Positions 28,353 through 38,854 of a DNA stretch of 64,000 bases are shown one piece after another. A model generated the notes under the pieces. It was not told where the DNA came from and ran no database searches. It saw nothing but the letters and a program-made list of their open reading frames with translations. How positions within the stretch are numbered: the first letter of the stretch is position 1; the number at the start of each line of letters is the position of its first letter. The stretch is taken from positions 1,662,001 to 1,726,000 of the forward strand of contig JADKHO010000001.1 of the NCBI GenBank assembly GCA_016721765.1. Direction: 5' to 3'. The stretch comes from Bacteroidota bacterium (GTDB lineage Bacteria > Bacteroidota > Bacteroidia > UBA4408). The position numbers and the translations under genes were made by a program.

Positions 28353-31145
28353 ATGAATAAGCACTTTCTTTCCATTTTATTGACTTTTTTTTCCTTACAA
28401 CTTTTTGCTCAAGGAACAATTAAAGGTGTTGTAAAAGATAACACTACCGGTGAAACAGTTATTGGAGCGAGTGTTATGGTTGGAGAAGGAAAAGGGGTAA
28501 CAACGGATTTAGACGGAAAGTATACGCTAAGTGTTGAAGATGGAGAGTATACCGTTACAATCTCTTATGTGGGTTTTGAATCTCAAAAATTTAAAGTAAA
28601 AATTGCAGGAAATTCAGTTGTAGTAAATGCGTCTTTGGAAACAAGAGTGCTAAAAGAGGTTGTAATACAAGCAGATGTAGCCCGAACACGCGAAACGCCA
28701 GTAGCATTTTCGACAATTAATCCAATAAAACTTCAGGAAGAGTTAGGTTCAAGAGATTTGCCGATGATTTTGAATTCAACCCCAGGTGTGTATGCCACAG
28801 AACAAGGTGGGGGTAGTGGTGATTCTAGGATAACACTAAGGGGATTCAGTCAGGAAAACATGGCTGTTTTGGTTGATGGTGTGCCGGTAAATGATATGGA
28901 AAATGGGGCTGTCTTTTGGAGCAACTGGGATGGCTTAGGTGATATCACTAGAAGTGTTCAGGTTCAGCGCGGATTGGGGGCATCAAAATTAGCTGTAGCC
29001 TCAGTGGGTGGCACAATGAATACCATTACAAGAGGTATTGATGGTAAAATGCAAGGTAGCCTTCGTCAGGAATTTGGTAACAACAATTACCGAAAGACTG
29101 CTTTATCTTACAATTCAGGATTAATTAACAATAGATTTGGTTTTACGCTCGCATTATCTTCCAAGCAAGGAGATGGTTGGGTGGATGGAACTTGGACGGA
29201 AGCATATAGCTATTTTTTTAAAGGACAGGTGCGCCTAGGAAAGCACTTGGTTTCTGCAGGAATTAACGGAGCTCCACAAAAGCATGGTCAGCGCTCCTTT
29301 AAACTATCAATCGCAGAATATGATAAGGAAACGGCTGAAAAGCTCAACTGTAATGTTGACTCATTTTACAGTCCAACTAGCTTAGGTAAATTTCCTAGAG
29401 GGTTAAGATACAACCAACATTGGGGCGAATATGATGATGTGGATTTAAACCATGTAGTTAAAAATGAGCGTGTAAATTATTTTCACAAACCCTTAATGAG
29501 TATTAATGATTCTTGGAATGTTAATCGAAGATTGTATATTACTACTGTCGCTTATTTATCTATTGGAAAAGGTGGGGGAACTTCTAATGTGGGTGGAATT
29601 ACCAATGATGCCCCTAATGGTGAAATTAATTTTCAATCCATTTATAATTCAAATTTGAATAAGGAATCAAAGGTAATACTAGGTAGCAATACAAATAATC
29701 ACAATTGGTATGGGTTATTGTCAACTGCCAATTACCAGCTCAACGACAAGATTAATATTATGTTAGGTATAGACTTAAGAAACTATACAGGCTACCACTA
29801 TCGTAAGGTTTATGACTTAATTGGCGGTAATTATTTTATTGATGGTGCAGATCAGAATCAATCAATTGCGAATAACCAAAAAGTAGTTGGTGATAAAATA
29901 GCTTTCAATTACGAAGGGCATGTTAAATGGAAAGGAATTTTTGGACAAGTAGAATATAAATTAGACAAATTATCAGTATTTATTACGCTATCTGGCTCAC
30001 AATCGAAATTCAAAAGAGTAGATAAATTTTTAAGAAAAGATTTGGTGATAGATGGTCAGATATTTCCAACAATGGTTGGTTATGGAGAAACATTTTTTTA
30101 CAACGGCGAATTATCCACCAAAGCAACAGAAGGAGCAATTATTCGCACTTCAAATGATACAACCTACATTACAAATAATATTCCCTTTATTGGGTTATCT
30201 GATAGCTATATTGTAGGCGCAAAATCATATACAATCGATTCACCTGAAGCAAGGTATTCTGAAACACCTGAAAAAACATTTTATAATTACACTGTTAAAG
30301 GGGGAGCGAATTATAATCTCAATGATCACCAAAATGCGTATTTAAATGTGGGGTATTTAAATATTGCGCCACGATTTAACAATGTATTTGAAACATCGGG
30401 CAATCGAATAGCTTACAACACCGATGATCAAAAGGTTTTAGGTATTGAGTTAGGATATGGAATAAAATACAATAGCTTTTCGGCTATCTTAAATATCTAT
30501 CGCACACAATGGAAGAATAAACCGGCAGATGCTTCAGTTCAAATTCCAATTAGTGATGAGGAAACGATTAATTACCGATTGAATAAAATTAATGCACTAC
30601 ATAAAGGGATTGAACTTGAAACTAATTTTAAAATAATACCTCAAAAACTAGATTGGGAAAATGCATTCTCACTTGGTGATTGGCGTTATAAATCAGACGA
30701 TTCCGTGACAATTTATGATGAAGTCACCGGAAGAGCACTAAGAACAATTTATTATTATTCAAAAAATGTTCATGTTGGAAATGCCGCGCAACTTCAATAT
30801 TCTACAAGTTTGAAATATCAACTTTTTAAGGATTTGTATGTTAAAGCTCGATTTACATTCTTTGGAAAAAATTATGCAAGCTTTAGACCTGATTTGCTGG
30901 ATGAAGCACATGCTAATATGGAATCCTGGAAAATGCCAAATTATGGCTTATTTGATGCATTTACTGGCTATGAAGTTAAAGGTCAAAAATCAATACGTTA
31001 TTCGTTTTCTTTAGGTGTAACAAATGTTTTGAACACAAAATATATTAGTGATGCACAAAATGGATTAGGGTACGACGCCAATTCTGCATTAGTGTTTTTT
31101 GGCGTAGGCCGAAAATATGTGGCATCCATTAAATTGTCTTTCTAA
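28353..31145 (+). CDS. TonB-dependent outer-membrane receptor with carboxypeptidase-like regulatory domain (930 aa)
   Basis: The signal peptide ends at LFAQG. A CarboxypepD_reg-like domain (about 22-105; GVVKDNTTGETVIGASVMV, YTVTISYVGFESQ) precedes the plug (about 110-230; RDLPMILNSTPGVYATEQGGG, RITLRGFSQENMAVLVDGVPVND, VQVQRGLGASKLAVASVGG). A 22-strand-type barrel follows and the protein ends in the aromatic residue expected for barrel insertion (IKLSF). No SusD-like partner follows, so it is not a polysaccharide-utilisation pair. Instead, a secreted PLD-fold protein begins 32 bases downstream. Substrate unknown; siderophore, oligomer or nucleic-acid-related uptake are all possible. Full length and intact. 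Confidence 0.93.
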   Translation: MNKHFLSILLTFFSLQLFAQGTIKGVVKDNTTGETVIGASVMVGEGKGVTTDLDGKYTLSVEDGEYTVTISYVGFESQKFKVKIAGNSVVVNASLETRVLKEVVIQADVARTRETPVAFSTINPIKLQEELGSRDLPMILNSTPGVYATEQGGGSGDSRITLRGFSQENMAVLVDGVPVNDMENGAVFWSNWDGLGDITRSVQVQRGLGASKLAVASVGGTMNTITRGIDGKMQGSLRQEFGNNNYRKTALSYNSGLINNRFGFTLALSSKQGDGWVDGTWTEAYSYFFKGQVRLGKHLVSAGINGAPQKHGQRSFKLSIAEYDKETAEKLNCNVDSFYSPTSLGKFPRGLRYNQHWGEYDDVDLNHVVKNERVNYFHKPLMSINDSWNVNRRLYITTVAYLSIGKGGGTSNVGGITNDAPNGEINFQSIYNSNLNKESKVILGSNTNNHNWYGLLSTANYQLNDKINIMLGIDLRNYTGYHYRKVYDLIGGNYFIDGADQNQSIANNQKVVGDKIAFNYEGHVKWKGIFGQVEYKLDKLSVFITLSGSQSKFKRVDKFLRKDLVIDGQIFPTMVGYGETFFYNGELSTKATEGAIIRTSNDTTYITNNIPFIGLSDSYIVGAKSYTIDSPEARYSETPEKTFYNYTVKGGANYNLNDHQNAYLNVGYLNIAPRFNNVFETSGNRIAYNTDDQKVLGIELGYGIKYNSFSAILNIYRTQWKNKPADASVQIPISDEETINYRLNKINALHKGIELETNFKIIPQKLDWENAFSLGDWRYKSDDSVTIYDEVTGRALRTIYYYSKNVHVGNAAQLQYSTSLKYQLFKDLYVKARFTFFGKNYASFRPDLLDEAHANMESWKMPNYGLFDAFTGYEVKGQKSIRYSFSLGVTNVLNTKYISDAQNGLGYDANSALVFFGVGRKYVASIKLSF

Positions 31146-31177
31146 CTTTAAAATAAATAATAATTAATATATACAAC

Positions 31178-33228
31178 ATGAAAAAAATTATCTTAGGCTT
31201 GGCTTTACTACTTTGTTCAGCACCTGTTACTTTCGCACAAATTTCTGTTGCACGTACTGCACCAGTTGGTAGTACAGTTACAATTACAGGAAGAGTCCTT
31301 AATGAACAATAATTAATCCTAGCCAAGTTTCGGAAGCCTATGAAGGCGAGTTAGTCCAAATTGACAATGCATCATTTGCTGCAGGTGGAACCTCTTTTGC
31401 GGGTAATACAAATTATACCTATTCAAGCGGTGGTCAAACGGGAGCTATTCGAGTTGGTACAGGAAATCCATTAGTAGGAACACTTATTCCTGCTGGAATT
31501 GTTTCTATTAGAGGTATAATGTCGCAATTTTGTCCTCCAATAACTTCAAGTGGATGCTTGACAGGTTATCAGTTATTGCCGCGTGATCTTAATGATTTAA
31601 TAGCAGCCAATGGGATTAGTGTAACAACTCAGTTAAGTGCCTCCAACCTCTCAACTAGTGGATTTCAAATTGATTGGTCAAGCAATGTTACTCCAACACA
31701 ATCCTATATTAAATATGGATTAACCAGTGCTCTTGAATTAGGAACAATTTCTGGAACTTTTGCCGGTACAGCAAACACTGTTATTGCCACTGGACTTACT
31801 CCAGGAACGATCTATTATGCACAAGCTTTTTCTTTAAACGGTACTGATACTGCCTATTCAGGTATTCGATTATTTGGAACCGTATCAAATTCAACAGGAG
31901 ATATTAAAGTATATTTTAATAGAAGTGTTGACACTTTGCAAGCAAATTCATCAACGAATCATGCAATTCAATTAGCAAATTTGACAGATGATACCTTAAT
32001 CGCTTACATTGATAGAGCTAAATACACCATTGATTTCACCATTTATAACTTTAACAATAATGGAATTTCAAATATTTCTACTGCGTTAAATAACGCTTAC
32101 AACAGAGGGGTAAGGATTCGTGGAATTTATGATGGAACTGCAGATAATTTTGGATTTAATAACCTTAATGCTGCCATTGGCCGTATTTCTAGTCCAACCT
32201 CTTCAGCTTATGGTATTATGCATAATAAATTTATGATTATTGATGGTAATTCAGCTGACCCGAATGATTGTATCTTATGGACTGGTTCATGCAATTGGAC
32301 CGATGGTCAAATTAATACCGATAATCAAAATATTATCATCTTCCAAGATCAAACACTTTGTCGTTCTTACAAAATAGAGTTTAATGAAATGTTTGGAGAT
32401 ACAGGTTTACAACCGAATTTAAGTGCAGCTAAGTTTGGACCCTTTAAATCAGACAATACAGTGCATGAGTTTTTAATTGGAGGTAAACGTGTTGAGCAGT
32501 ATTTTAGTCCAACGGATGGAACTAATTCTCAAATTATTAAAACATTAAATTCTGCAAGTAGTGATATTGAAGTGGAAATTATGATCATGACACGAAACGA
32601 TTTGGCGTATGCAATTTCGAATGCAAATCAAGCCGGTGTTGGATGTTATTTTCTTACGAATGATACTGGCAGCGCTGGCCAACCAAATGTATCATGGCAA
32701 ATTGTACGTGGTGCCATTGGTGTAAAAGCTAAAAAATACAATCAAGGTGGTATTATGCACAGTAAATATGCCATTGTGGATCAATCAAATTTAGCCTCAG
32801 ATCCTTTGGTATTAACGGGATCACATAACTGGAGCAATGGCGCCGATCAAAAAAATGATGAGAATACTGTAATCGTGCATGATGCCAATATTGCGAATTT
32901 GTATTTTCAAGAATTTGTTAAGCGTTTTAATTTGAACGGCGGTTTAATCCTTGCAATAAATAATGCTACTAACACATCCATCCCTTTTAATGCTTATCCT
33001 AATCCAAGCAACGGCTCATTTCAATTATTATATGCTTTGGATAATAATTCAGATTGCAACATTCAACTTTTTGATTTGGCTGGAAAGGAAGTTTATTCAA
33101 CTTTCACAAAAGGGAAATCTGGTATTAATAATTTTACAGTTGAAGGAGCAAATCTTGCAAAGGGAATTTATTTTATAAAACTTACTGCAGGAAATGTTGT
33201 TAGAAATCAAAAACTTGTTATTGAATAA
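31178..33228 (+). CDS. T9SS-secreted phospholipase-D-superfamily protein with two HKD motifs (one frameshift)
   Basis: ATG at 31178 gives a signal peptide (MKKIILGLALLLCSAPVTFA) and the start of an OB-like domain (GSTVTITGRVLN). The frame then breaks near 31305, where one base appears to be missing, and continues INPSQVSEAYEG to the stop at 33228. After a fibronectin-III-like unit (about 150-240) come two PLD domains. Each has an H-x-K-x4-D motif: MHNKFMIID (about residue 347) followed by GSCNW, and MHSKYAIVD (about 527) followed by GSHNW. The T9SS tail begins at YPNPSNGS. Restored length is about 683 aa. Two intact HKD motifs predict a phosphodiesterase (nuclease or phospholipase) outside the cell. 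It follows the TonB receptor by 32 bases. Confidence 0.87.
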
Positions 33229-33256
33229 ATATTTGTATTTTCCTATACAGCGTAAA

Positions 33257-34033
33257 ATGAAAAAATTGCACATCATTGTACTTTCGGCTCTCATTATTGG
33301 ACTGTTTATGTTTCAATCATGTAAAAAGAAGGAGGACAGAATTGATCCCGTTCTTAGCCTCATAGGTGATTCTTTAATAACACTTGATTCAACTTATTAT
33401 GTTGAATTTGGGGCTACTGCTTATGATGAAGAAGATGGTGAATTGGTGCCTTTAATAACCAATTCAATTTACTTAACTAAAGTTGGTTCCAACGAAGTAA
33501 AGTATACTGCTTATGATAATGCCGGTAATAGAGCATCGATAATAAGAAAAGTGAAGGTGAACAATTTTTCTAAAAGCTTGGCAGGTTTATATCAATTGCA
33601 TCAAGTAAATCTCGACTCATTAGGTAATGGAATTGATTCCCTTGATTATACGCAAACAATGACTGCATCAACTATCTACAATTGGAATTTGATATTTGGC
33701 AATTTTTGGTTGAAAAATAATTACCTAAATAAAACTAAATATATAATGTCAGCATATATTAACAAATTAAATGGAACAGTTAGTGTTGTTAAAAGCCCGG
33801 CATCTGTTGAAAAATTTGGATTGGAAGTAGTTGTAATAGACAATTTCAATAGAATTCAAGTAAGGCATTATTTTAATGGTAAGGGTAGCATTGATGCTAA
33901 CAATAAGTGTTTTATTAACGTTAAGGATTCGATAGTAAATCAGTACCAATATAAGCCAACAGCTACTGCAATTTTTAAGGATACAACCATAACGTATACG
34001 GAAAAGCATTACCGATTAACCTTAATGAAATAA
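33257..34033 (+). CDS. Lipoprotein with DUF5011-like Ig domain
   Basis: The 258-aa product starts with a lipoprotein signal (MKKLHIIVLSALIIGLFMFQSC), acylation Cys about residue 22, then KKKEDRIDPVLSL. Residues about 32-100 resemble the DUF5011 bacterial Ig-like fold (DSTYYVEFGATAYDEEDGE, VGSNEVKYTAYDNAGN). The remaining 150 residues are not recognised. An ATG at 33194 would extend it into the end of the PLD gene and is rejected because the lipoprotein signal begins at 33257. It lies 28 bases after the PLD gene and is probably the third gene of a receptor-PLD-lipoprotein operon. Role unknown; likely surface or periplasmic. Confidence 0.8.
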   Translation: MKKLHIIVLSALIIGLFMFQSCKKKEDRIDPVLSLIGDSLITLDSTYYVEFGATAYDEEDGELVPLITNSIYLTKVGSNEVKYTAYDNAGNRASIIRKVKVNNFSKSLAGLYQLHQVNLDSLGNGIDSLDYTQTMTASTIYNWNLIFGNFWLKNNYLNKTKYIMSAYINKLNGTVSVVKSPASVEKFGLEVVVIDNFNRIQVRHYFNGKGSIDANNKCFINVKDSIVNQYQYKPTATAIFKDTTITYTEKHYRLTLMK

Positions 34034-34043
34034 AGGTATATTT

Positions 34044-35287
34044 TTAAGCGGATAGAAAACTAACAATCCGCTCCACCGCTCCCGCATTATCGCGAACAAA
34101 TTCTTGAGAAATCAAGCATTGTTCGCGATATTTGTTTTCATTGCTTAGTAATTCTGCTAAATGGGAATTTAGTTCATCAAAAGTTGAAATACTGGTGGCA
34201 CCACCTCGCTTTATGAGTTCAATGGCTTCTTCAAACTTTTGAAAATGTGGGCCAAAGAGAATGGGCTTCCCAAAAACTGCAGCTTCTAAAATATTGTGTA
34301 TCCCATGCCCAAAGCCGCCACCGATATAACAAATGTTCGAATAGTTATAAAGCGATGAAAGCATGCCAATGTTATCGATTAGCAGCACTTCTAAATTTTC
34401 AGATGCTACATTTTTCAAGTTAGAATAACGCGCAAGTTTTAAGTGCTTAAAAAGGGATTCAGTAGCGCGAAGGCTGCTTTCGTCAATTTCGTGTGGTGCA
34501 ATTATTAATCTTAAGGAGGTGTTTTTTGTGAGTTGGGCTTGTAGGCATGCTGCAATTAATTTTTCATCTTCGGGCCAAGTGCTTCCTGCTACTAACACGA
34601 TTTTGTTTGCGCAAAATTGGGCTATTTCGGGATATGTTTTTGCTTGCTTTGAAATTTCTATCACACGGTCAAATCGGGTATCTCCGGCAAGGGTGCAGTG
34701 CTTAATTCCCGCATTTGCCATTAGGTTAACCGAGCTTTGGTTTTGAACAAAAAATGGGTTACTTTTTTAATTGATTGAGTGCCCAGCTTCCATACCATTT
34801 CAAAAAATAATGGTCACCACGAATGTTAACGGAAATGAAATAGCAAGGGATTTTTTTGATACAATTCCTCCAGATAATTGTACCAAAACTCATATTTTAC
34901 AAATATGGCTATAGTTGGATTAACAAGCTCGATAAAGCGTTTAGCATTTTTCTCGAATCAATGGGAAGGTAAAAAACCCAATCGGCTCCGGCATAGTTTT
35001 TCGGATTTCGTAACCGGAAGGAGAAAAAAAGTGAGAAATATTTTAGTGTCAGGTTCATGTTTTTTAAACCTTTCTAGCACAGGACGGCCCTGCTCAAATT
35101 CACCAAGTGATGCACAATGCATCCAAATAATTTTTGTAAGAGGAGAGGTGTTTTTAAATGCAGCATCCAGCAATTCGAAAATGTTTTCTCTTCCATCCAC
35201 CCAGCGCTTTGCTTTTGAATTCCCCAAAGCAGCAATCCGTATACTGAGGTTATAGCAAAATATAAAAAAGGAATAAATGATTCGCAT
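34044..35287 (-). CDS. waaA: 3-deoxy-D-manno-octulosonic acid (Kdo) transferase (several frameshifts)
   Basis: WaaA (KdtA) adds Kdo to lipid IV-A at the inner membrane. The N-terminal piece (35287-34958) has the membrane anchor and the family motifs WMHCASLGEFEQ and GRPVLERFK. The C-terminal piece (34721-34044) has AGSTWPEDEKL, APHEIDE, NICYIGGGFGHGIHNILEAAVFGKPILFGP and the usual tail. Between them the expected FFSPSGYE, GADWVFYLP and KYEFWYNYLEE segments are readable in shifting frames. The breaks fall at A/T homopolymers near 34760, 34775, 34858, 34948 and 35025. Restored length is about 414 aa, normal. It follows an outer-membrane protein gene by 46 bases. Homopolymer sequencing error is the likely cause. 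Confidence 0.9.
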
Positions 35288-35333
35288 AGTGATTTGAGTG
35301 TCGCTATAGGGCTATAAACGAATTTTAAATTGC

Positions 35334-36097
35334 TTAATCGTAATAAAAATCCATTGGACCCCGCTTGTATAAAGGTAGAATTATACCTAATCGAAAACCG
35401 GATAAATAATCATTCCTCTTTTTGGTATCCCGTTCCATCGTATCAAAATTATAGGAGCGGCGATTTTGAGTAAATGCTTGAGTGAACTCAAATCCTCCAT
35501 AAAGATTAATTAAGCGATTATTACTTAAATACAAATACCCAACAAATTCACCAATCGACATTCCATTAGTAAGGCGGTCGTAGCCTTTGCGGTATTCTTT
35601 AGTGAGTTGAGGAGAGCGGTTACCAATATCTTCGATACGAATTTTATGTTGCAACATACCCACGCTTGCCACACAAAAAAAGCCTGAATTTTTATTTGGA
35701 GAAAGGTAGGGAAACAATTTTCCAAATTTTACGGATGCTGTGTATCCGAGTTCAAACATACGTGTTTCGGCATACTGTCCGTTTGCATCAATCACATAAC
35801 CAGTGGTGGTTTTAATGCTATCGAGCATTCCTGTTTCTTTTAATTTCGATCCGAAAAGGTAAGAGTAATCTGCCCCTACCAGCCAATTGGATTTAGTTTT
35901 TAAGTAAAAGATGGCCCCAACATTTGAATTATTTCCGAATCGTTTTTTAAATCGCCTCCCGAAAGCTGGTAACTGTAGCTAACTCCCACCAATGGGGCCA
36001 GCAGGAGTGAATCTTTTACGTGCGCTTGCGCTTTAACCGAAGAGGATTGAGTCAAAAACAACAGGATCAACCCGGAACAAATCAAACTGATTTTCAT
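35334..36097 (-). CDS. Outer-membrane beta-barrel-like protein (one frameshift)
   Basis: ATG at 36097 gives a signal peptide ending SVKAQA, then LLLAPLVGVSYSYQLSGGDLK. The frame breaks at a T6 run at 35943-35948 (A6 on the coding strand). With one extra A it continues KRFGNNSNVGAIFYLKTKSNWLVG-type alternating strands through TASVKFGKLFPYL, GGFEFTQAF and GFRLGIILPLYKRGP to 35334. Restored length is about 254 aa. Alternating hydrophobic/aromatic strands and the signal peptide suggest a small outer-membrane barrel. No family name is offered. It is upstream of waaA by 46 bases, so possibly linked to envelope assembly. Confidence 0.72.
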
Positions 36098-36113
36098 TGT
36101 ATAAAAATTGCTG

Positions 36114-36121
36114 CGAATATA
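36114..36121 (-). promoter_or_regulatory. Putative -7 box (TATATTCG) for the outer-membrane protein/waaA unit
   Basis: On the minus strand TATATTCG (36121-36114) fits TAnnTT(T/C)G and lies 16 bases before the ATG at 36097. It is divergent from the -7 box at 36179-36186. Confidence 0.45.
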
Positions 36122-36178
36122 GCTTTTATATGGGTAATTGCGATGAATTCAGTCCTTCCCAGTTAGATGAAATTTATT

Positions 36179-36186
36179 TACCTTCG
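36179..36186 (+). promoter_or_regulatory. Putative -7 box (TACCTTCG) for the nucleotide-sugar cluster
   Basis: TACCTTCG fits TAnnTT(T/C)G and lies 25 bases before the ATG at 36212. It follows the ATG at 36167, which supports the later start of the aminotransferase gene. Confidence 0.45.
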
Positions 36187-36211
36187 CAGCTCTTTTAAAA
36201 GAACTATTGTT

Positions 36212-37350
36212 ATGGAAAAGGTGATGAAAAAAATACAAATGGTTGACCTCAAAAGTCAATATTTAAAAATTAAAACAGAAGTTGATGCAGCCATCATGAA
36301 TGTGTTGGAAAATACAGCATTTATTAACGGTCCTGAGGTGAAGGCGTTTCAAGCAGAGTTGGAAACGTATTTAAGTGTAAAACATGTAATCCCATGTGCC
36401 AATGGTACCGATGCCTTGCAAATTGCAATGATGGCACTAGGTTTAAAACCCGGCGACGAAGTAATTACCGCTGATTTTACCTATGTTGCAACAGCCGAAG
36501 TTATTGCATTGCTTGGTTTAACACCGGTTTTAGTAGATGTGGTGCCAGATACTTTCGATATTGATTTAAAAGCGGTGGAAAAAGCAATTACCCCAAAAAC
36601 AAAAGCAATTGTTCCGGTTCACCTCTTTGGACAATGTGCCGATATGGAGGGTTTGATGACATTGGCTAAAAAACACAACTTGTATGTTATAGAAGATACC
36701 GCGCAGGCGATAGGAGCAGAGTTTACTTTTGCGAATGGCGATAAAAAGAAAGCTGGAACAATAGGAACTGTAGGCTGTACCTCCTTTTTTCCATCTAAGA
36801 ATTTAGGTTGTTATGGGGATGGTGGTGCCATTTATACCAATGATGATGCTTTGGCAAAATCTATTCGCATGATTGCCAATCACGGGCAATCGGTATTGTA
36901 TTACCACGATAGTATTGGCGTGAATTCCAGGTTGGATAGCATTCAAGCGGCGGTATTAAGAATTAAATTGCGTGAACTCGACAATTATGCGAAGGCGCGA
37001 AACGCTGCTGCCGCTTATTATGACAAGGCTTTTGCAAATCATCCCAAACTAAAAACGCCCGCAAGAGCAAAAATTCAAACCATGTGTTTCATCAATACAC
37101 ACTGCAATTAAGCGGTGTTGATAGAATGGCACTGAGGGATTATTTGGCAAGCAAAGATATACCTGCTATGATTTATTATCCGGTTCCCCTGCATTTGCAA
37201 AAGGCTTATACCGATACACGTTACAAAACCGGAGATTTTCCTGTTACCGAAAAACTTTGTGCGAGTGTTATCTCTCTGCCCATGCATACTGAATTGGATG
37301 TTGAAACTTTAAAGTATATCTGCGATACTGTTTTGGAATTTGTAAAATAA
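36212..37350 (+). CDS. DegT/DnrJ/EryC1-family sugar aminotransferase, WbpE/WlbC-like (one frameshift)
   Basis: This PLP enzyme should aminate UDP-3-keto-GlcNAcA at C3. Family motifs are FINGPEVKAFQ, CANGTDALQIAMMALGL, GDEVITADFTYVATAE, HLFGQCADM, IEDTAQAIGA and the PLP lysine in SFFPSKNLGCYGDGGA (Lys near residue 195). The 5' piece stops at 37111. A one-base loss near 37079 (AAA run before CCATGTG) separates it from the 3' piece, which reads NHVFHQYTLQLSGVDR and ends SLPMHTELDVE-VLEFVK. Restored length is about 379 aa. The start 36212 (or 36224) is preferred over 36167, which lies before a -7 box. Neighbouring WlbA-, WlbB- and WbpA-like genes support the assigned step. Confidence 0.88.
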
Positions 37351-37425
37351 GGAAATTCATTTACCCAATAATTGAGTGCAGCTTCAGATGCGCAAAACCT
37401 CTAATCAATAAAAAACAGCCCAAAC

Positions 37426-38767
37426 ATGAATATAGCAGTAGTAGGAACAGGATATGTAGGTTTAGTGACAGGCACCTGCCTCGCCGAAACAGGAAACAAT
37501 GTTACCTGTGTAGACATTAATGAAGTGAAAGTAAAAAAAATGCAAGCAGGCGAAATTCCCATTTATGAGCCACATTTGGATGCATTATTTGAACGGAATA
37601 TTAAACAGGGGCGACTGCATTTTACAACCAATTTAAAAGAGGCTATTGATAAAGCCAAAATTATATTTCTTGCCTTGCCAACACCTCCGGGAGAAGATGG
37701 CAGTGCGGATTTAAGTTATATTCTAGGCGTTGCAAAAGACTTAGGTAAATTAATTCAAGAGTATAAAATTATTGTGGATAAAAGTACAGTGCCGGTGGGT
37801 ACAGCGGATAAGGTGCGTGAAGCAGTTTTATCTACACTTAAAACTACAACGCATGTTGGTGCTGCTTGGGATGGATCTTTTGATATTGTTTCGAACCCCG
37901 AATTTTTGCGTGAAGGTTTTGCTGTGGATGATTTTATGAAACCGGATAGAGTGGTGATTGGCACCGGCTCTGAGAAAGCAAAACGCATGATGGAGGATTT
38001 GTATAAACCCTATGTGCGACAAGGAAACCCCATTATTTTTATGGACGAGAAATCAGCAGAGTTGACTAAATATGCCGCAAATGCATTTCTGGCAACCAAG
38101 ATTACTTTCATGAATGAAATTGCTAACCTCTGCGAAAAATTGGGTGCAGATGTGGATGCAGTTCGAATTGGTATTGGCTCAGACGACAGAATTGGCAAGC
38201 GCTTTTTATTTCCCGGTATCGGATACGGAGGAAGTTGCTTTCCGAAAGATGTGCAAGCTTTGGAAAAATCGGCGCAAGACAGCAAATATGATTTTAAAAT
38301 ATTGAATGCCGTAATGGACGTGAATGAGCGTCAAAAAACGAGCATCATTCCCAAAATGATGCAGTATTTTAAGAACGATTTAAAGGGCAAGCGTATTGCG
38401 CTGTGGGGGCTTGGCTTTTAAGCCGGATACAGATGATATTCGTGAAGCACCTGCATTGTACCTGATTGAAGAGTTAATTAAAGCAGGAGCAAGTGTTGTT
38501 GCTTATGACCCTGAGGCAATGAACAATGTAAAAAACCTTATCGGAGATAAAATTTTGTATGCAGAAGACCCTTACAAAGCATTAGAAAATGCAGATGCTT
38601 TATTGATTGCTACCGAATGGAATATTTTTAGAACTCCGGATTTTGAACAATTGGATAAGCTGCTAAAATCAAAAGTTATTTTTGATGGTAGAAATTTATA
38701 CAGTCTATCACAAATGCGCGAAATGGGATATTACTATTGTAGTGTAGGAAGAGCTTTGGTGAATTAG
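37426..38767 (+). CDS. ugd: UDP-glucose 6-dehydrogenase (one frameshift)
   Basis: Ugd oxidises UDP-glucose to UDP-glucuronate with two NAD. The product opens with the NAD motif GTGYVGLVTGTCLAE, has STVPVGTAD, NPEFLREG and the catalytic Cys in GYGGSCFPKD (Cys271). The frame then breaks near 38405-38409, where a G5 run should be G4; removing one G restores IALWGLAFKPDTDDIREAP. The 3' piece ends with FDGRNLYS and a short tail at 38767. Restored length is about 446 aa, normal. It lies directly before the uxs gene, which uses its product. A sequencing indel is the simplest reading. Confidence 0.93.
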
Positions 38768-38854
38768 TTAAAGGGGTGAGGAAAGAATAACATTTTAGAG
38801 TAATTTAATGTTAAGCCCATCCGCGATGCATATTTGGAATTTAAAATAAGAATT

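Noticed and set aside
34047..34072. Hairpin AGCGGAT/ATCCGCT between the convergent lipoprotein and waaA genes as a terminator
   Set aside because: The stem is 7 bp with no T-tract in the correct direction on either strand, and it lies in the waaA coding end.
38395..38420. Programmed frameshift in ugd at the G-run
   Set aside because: No slippery heptamer or downstream structure was recognised, and other nearby genes show similar one-base errors; a sequence error is simpler.
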